Of a stretch of 10,571 nt of DNA, positions 8,485 through 10,571 are shown piece after piece. The stretch comes from Tetmemena sp. SeJ-2015 (lineage: Eukaryota > Ciliophora > Spirotrichea > Sporadotrichida > Oxytrichidae). Position 1 is the stretch's first letter, and each line of letters starts with the position of its first letter. The notes under the pieces were generated by a model that was not told where the DNA came from, did not search any database, and saw nothing but the letters and a program-made list of their open reading frames with translations. The stretch spans positions 1 to 10,571 of the forward strand of contig JAJKFJ010025050.1 in NCBI GenBank assembly GCA_027382625.1, written 5' to 3'. A program made the position numbers and the translations under genes.

Positions 8485-9790
8485 ACATAAGTATAATAAA
8501 CCCGAGATGAACTTTACTCGAGACTGACTCATACTGTCTATTAAGAATCTCCCTGTATAAACGCCCATGCACACTATAATTAGATAGCTCAATTGAGCTC
8601 CTTTCCTAACTGGATCAGATCCATAGTTACTTGAGAGGATTATAAGAGTCACTATAGATTGAGAAAAGAAGAGCTGGTTTTTCAAAAGCAAGGCAAAGAA
8701 GTATATGTGCTGTGAAGTAAAGATCCTTCTAAAACAACTTGAGATAGACTATGAAACTCTATCAGTAAATCCATCTTGTCTCTATCTAGCTCTATTTCTA
8801 GATCTTGGTAAAAGTGTTTCAGTTAGGTCTTTAGTGTATTCATTTTCTTCAATCCCAAGCTTATCTAATTTTTCTTTGTAGTTATAAGTTCTGACACTCT
8901 GGTTATCATTTTCCCAATTATCATAGCCCTCTTATAAAGAGTACTCATAGTTCTTTTACTTGCCATCTGCTTAATGAATTTTGATCTTAATGGATTATCT
9001 CTCATCATTTCCATTTTCCTTCTTCAGGGACCTTTCTCGATTATTATGATACTTTTCAAGCTAATTAGATTTGATTCCTATATTAAAAATATAAAAGCTG
9101 GGAAAGTCTTTTCTTAGATCTTTTATTAATCCTCATTATCGAAAGGTAGCCAATTAAGTAGAATGAGTAGCTTGCAAAAACGCAAATCATTAGCAGCTCA
9201 AGCCTTTTATCATTTTTAATCCATTCGTTGAGGGCCCTGCCAAGTCTTATCGAAACTTAGATGTATAGCTAGGTTAAAAAAAATTTAAAGCTAGAAATTA
9301 TAAATCCAAGGTTAGTGTCAAGAGAATTATGAGAGCTATTATAGAATTCCCTATTTTTTCTGCAATGAGAGCTGTGAGTGTGAAAGAGTCTCCACTGAAC
9401 TCAGTTAGAACTATCAGTACCAAAGTTATGACTAGTCCATTCATTCTCATCCTTACTAAAGAGAGATTTAAAATATTTCTACAAATTACTTTCGTTGACT
9501 TCTGCTGCGAGGCTCTCTTTTGTAGAATTCAGCTACTGACTATTGTTCTGATAAAAAGTTGCAATTCAGTATTGTTCGGAACTAGAGCTATTTAACCTAA
9601 TTTGTTCATATTCCACTCTTTAGACGCTTTATTATTGTTACAGTATTCACACTATATTTTCAAGTTCCTCTATTTTTTTGATTAAACTCTCCCCTTCATG
9701 ATCCCTCAACCCTTCTTGTTGAATTGTAAAGTGAATCTAATATGATATGACTACGACTATCAAGATAATATTTCGCCATTGTTAAAGCAT
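8437..9790 (-). CDS. GDT1/TMEM165-like (UPF0016) multi-pass membrane protein, divergent
   Basis: The ATG at 9790-9788 opens a signal-like start (MLQQWRNIILIVVVISYQ). A short hydrophilic, probably lumenal stretch follows, then a first set of membrane helices, a charged K/E/N-rich loop (about 9090-8770) and a second set ending at tandem TGA TGA (8439-8434). GDT1 proteins are Golgi or vacuolar Ca2+/Mn2+:H+ exchangers with two three-helix repeats, each carrying E-x-G-D-K/R. The second half aligns without gaps to the family's C-terminal part by eye: GRFLIDSMSQSRVKFISG and LLYLCVAIYD match the G-R...S...V..I.G..FL.FA block, and the protein stops at the expected place. The first repeat has TEFSGDSFTLTALIAEK, where E is kept but G-D is one residue late. 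The second acidic motif appears lost (NQLFFSQS). Proposed blocks are 9790-9653, 9535-9457, 9431-9257, 9236 to about 9121, and about 9120-8437, giving roughly 400 residues. Ion transport is therefore uncertain. The family call is by eye only. Confidence 0.6.
9110..9130 (-). other. Unexplained +1 frame change in transporter-like gene
   Basis: The third hydrophobic segment (ICVFASYSFYLIGYLSIMR) and the following charged loop (DLRKDFPSFYIFN onward) are in different frames. No GT...AG intron fits without deleting the helix. Removing one A from the A4 run at 9121-9124 would join them. This is a sequence error, a real mutation or a non-canonical intron. Confidence 0.4.
9237..9256 (-). other. Candidate 20-nt intron in transporter-like gene
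   Basis: GTTTCGATAAGACTTGGCAG is 20 nt (2 mod 3) and joins NFFQPSYTSK to ALNEWIKNDKRLELLMIC, moving into the frame that encodes the third hydrophobic segment. A missing T in the T8 run at 9276-9283 would give a different join, through an LGRAL sequence resembling the GDT1 G-R-A-L. Confidence 0.4.
9432..9456 (-). other. Candidate 25-nt intron in transporter-like gene
   Basis: GTAAGGATGAG...GACTAG is 25 nt (1 mod 3) with a strong GTAAG donor. Its removal joins KYFKSLF directly to IITLVLIVLTEFSGDSF, the first core membrane helix with the E/GD region. Confidence 0.6.
9536..9652 (-). other. Candidate 117-nt intron in transporter-like gene
   Basis: GTGTGAATACTG...AATAGTCAG is 117 nt (0 mod 3) and contains two TGA codons of the flanking frame. 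Splicing joins KKIEELENI to QLNSTKESLAAEVNESNL. A path through another frame, with Cys-rich CEYCNNNK, plus two single-base indels is possible but less simple. Confidence 0.4.
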
Positions 9791-9932
9791 CTCCAATTTT
9801 GTATTTTAACGAATTAATCACTCCTATATTAAATTTATTTATCTTTCTTGCTATTATTGATGCTGGTGGGATAAAGAATAGATTAATTGAATTAGGAGGA
9901 GAAATTTGTATAATTAGAGCTATTATAAAAAA
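9791..9932. promoter_or_regulatory. Short divergent intergenic region
   Basis: These 142 bases separate the two outward-facing start codons (minus strand 9790, plus strand 9933) and must hold both promoters and 5' leaders. They are AT-rich. TTATAAAAAA lies directly before the plus-strand ATG, but this could be only an A-rich start context. No clear operator or repeat is visible. Confidence 0.4.
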
Positions 9933-10571
9933 ATGTTCAATTTACCAGACGAGAACGTAAGCGCGCCTCCTAATGCGCAAACTAAATCAAATATGCATAA
10001 ATAAGAAAACAAGATATAGAATAAAAATTTCCCTAGTCAAGCACTTTCAGCTAAGTTAAGTATGTAGAGAGAGAACTCAAATTACTAAAATTGCTCGGAG
10101 TAAAGAATCTACAACTTATGGCAAAGGTCTTCAAAGTTTAAAATATTTATTCTAAATTATCTAGAGTTGCTTAACTCTTTGGCTCTCACACTATTTTTCT
10201 TAACTATAATATCCCAAGCTATCCCAACTGTGAGTGGGAGAGTAGTTCTAAATGAGGGAAATATCAGATTAGGTCAGCAAAGAGAAGATATTTTGAAAGA
10301 GCTCACTTAAAAGTTTATGAACTTGAATAAGAAATCTTCTTAAAGTATGTTTTAATTCCTGTAAGAACTTGAAAAATTTAAAAATGAAGGATCCAGAGTC
10401 ATTTAAGCAATTATTCTTAATTAAATGCAGATGATTTTTTTAATGTAGCAATTTGATAAGATTGTATAAGAACAGTCAAGGAATATTACTGAGCAACAGC
10501 TTAAAATAGAAGAGATAAGAATTCGTCTTGGGATGACTTAGGATGAGTTTATCGACTATGTTTACTAACTA
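9933..10571 (+). CDS. Hypothetical protein with one probable membrane segment, 3' partial
   Basis: From the ATG at 9933 the plus strand is open for 213 codons to the right edge with TAA/TAG as Gln and no TGA; both other frames contain TGA. I do not recognise the family. The N-terminal 70 residues are polar and rich in N, Q, S and K (MFNLPDENVSAPPNAQTKSN at the start). Residues about 70-95 form a hydrophobic segment (IFILNYLELLNSLALTLFFL), a likely transmembrane helix or internal anchor. The rest is rich in charged and Gln residues and probably helical, possibly coiled coil (LKELTQKFMNLNKK; ITEQQLKIEEIRIRLGMTQD). The start is preceded by TTATAAAAAAA, suitably A-rich. The same frame is open upstream to a TGA at 9748-9750 but has no ATG there, which supports 9933 as the start. 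It is divergent from the transporter-like gene. No intron is needed. Confidence 0.6.

Noticed and set aside
8440..8820. TIG frame extending upstream through the transporter-like gene
   Set aside because: Above 8528 that frame contains several TGA codons within about 150 bases, whereas the transporter-like frame has none from 9120 to 8440 and matches a known family.
9329..9595. 88-codon plus-strand ORF
   Set aside because: It is antisense to the transporter-like gene, including its first membrane helix, and has no recognisable features.
7236..9660. TGA as tryptophan (karyorelict or Condylostoma-like code)
   Set aside because: At first several TGA codons seemed in frame, but nearly all fall in candidate introns or in frames that are not the coding one, and hundreds of confident codons lack TGA.
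1..10571. tRNA, rRNA, CRISPR array, insertion sequence or bacterial operon signals
   Set aside because: No cloverleaf, conserved rRNA segment, regular spaced repeat, transposase motif or Shine-Dalgarno pattern tied to an ORF was seen.

Overview
The window reads as ciliate nuclear DNA. It is AT-rich, and long stretches on the minus strand become continuous protein only if TAA and TAG are read as glutamine and TGA is the sole stop. Under the standard code almost nothing is open. Many in-frame TAA/TAG codons fall at positions where glutamine is unremarkable, and the one well-defined gene end I see is a tandem TGA TGA. The combination points to a ciliate with UAR=Gln (spirotrichs and oligohymenophoreans use this code). 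I cannot name the genus. No telomeric repeat is seen at either edge.

Layout. (1) Positions 1 to about 8436, minus strand: most of one giant gene for a secreted or surface protein built from many IPT/TIG-like (immunoglobulin-like) modules. It runs off the left edge, so its C-terminus is missing, and no clear start codon is found at its right-hand (5') end. (2) 8437-9790, minus strand: a gene for a multi-pass membrane protein with a signal-peptide-like start and two three-helix halves. The second half resembles the GDT1/TMEM165 (UPF0016) cation transporter family, but the acidic signature motifs are altered. (3) 9791-9932: a short divergent intergenic region. (4) 9933 to the right edge, plus strand: the 5' part of an unrecognised gene with one probable membrane segment.

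Both minus-strand genes change reading frame many times. Almost every change can be explained by a GT...AG intron of the right length modulo 3. Candidates are about 17-138 nt long, several only 17-25 nt. Where I could test them, splicing gives sensible protein across the junction, for example restoring a C-x-x-x-P core of a TIG module at 6089-6226. One change (near 9121-9124) has no convincing intron. Many of the changes also sit at A/T homopolymers, so sequencing error or gene decay remains a rival explanation.

The most interesting open question is the junction at 8437. The transporter-like frame ends there in TGA TGA, yet the TIG frame is open straight across it. Either an 88-nt intron or a single-base change would fuse the six-helix membrane unit to the TIG repeats, with both on the same, extracytoplasmic side of the membrane.
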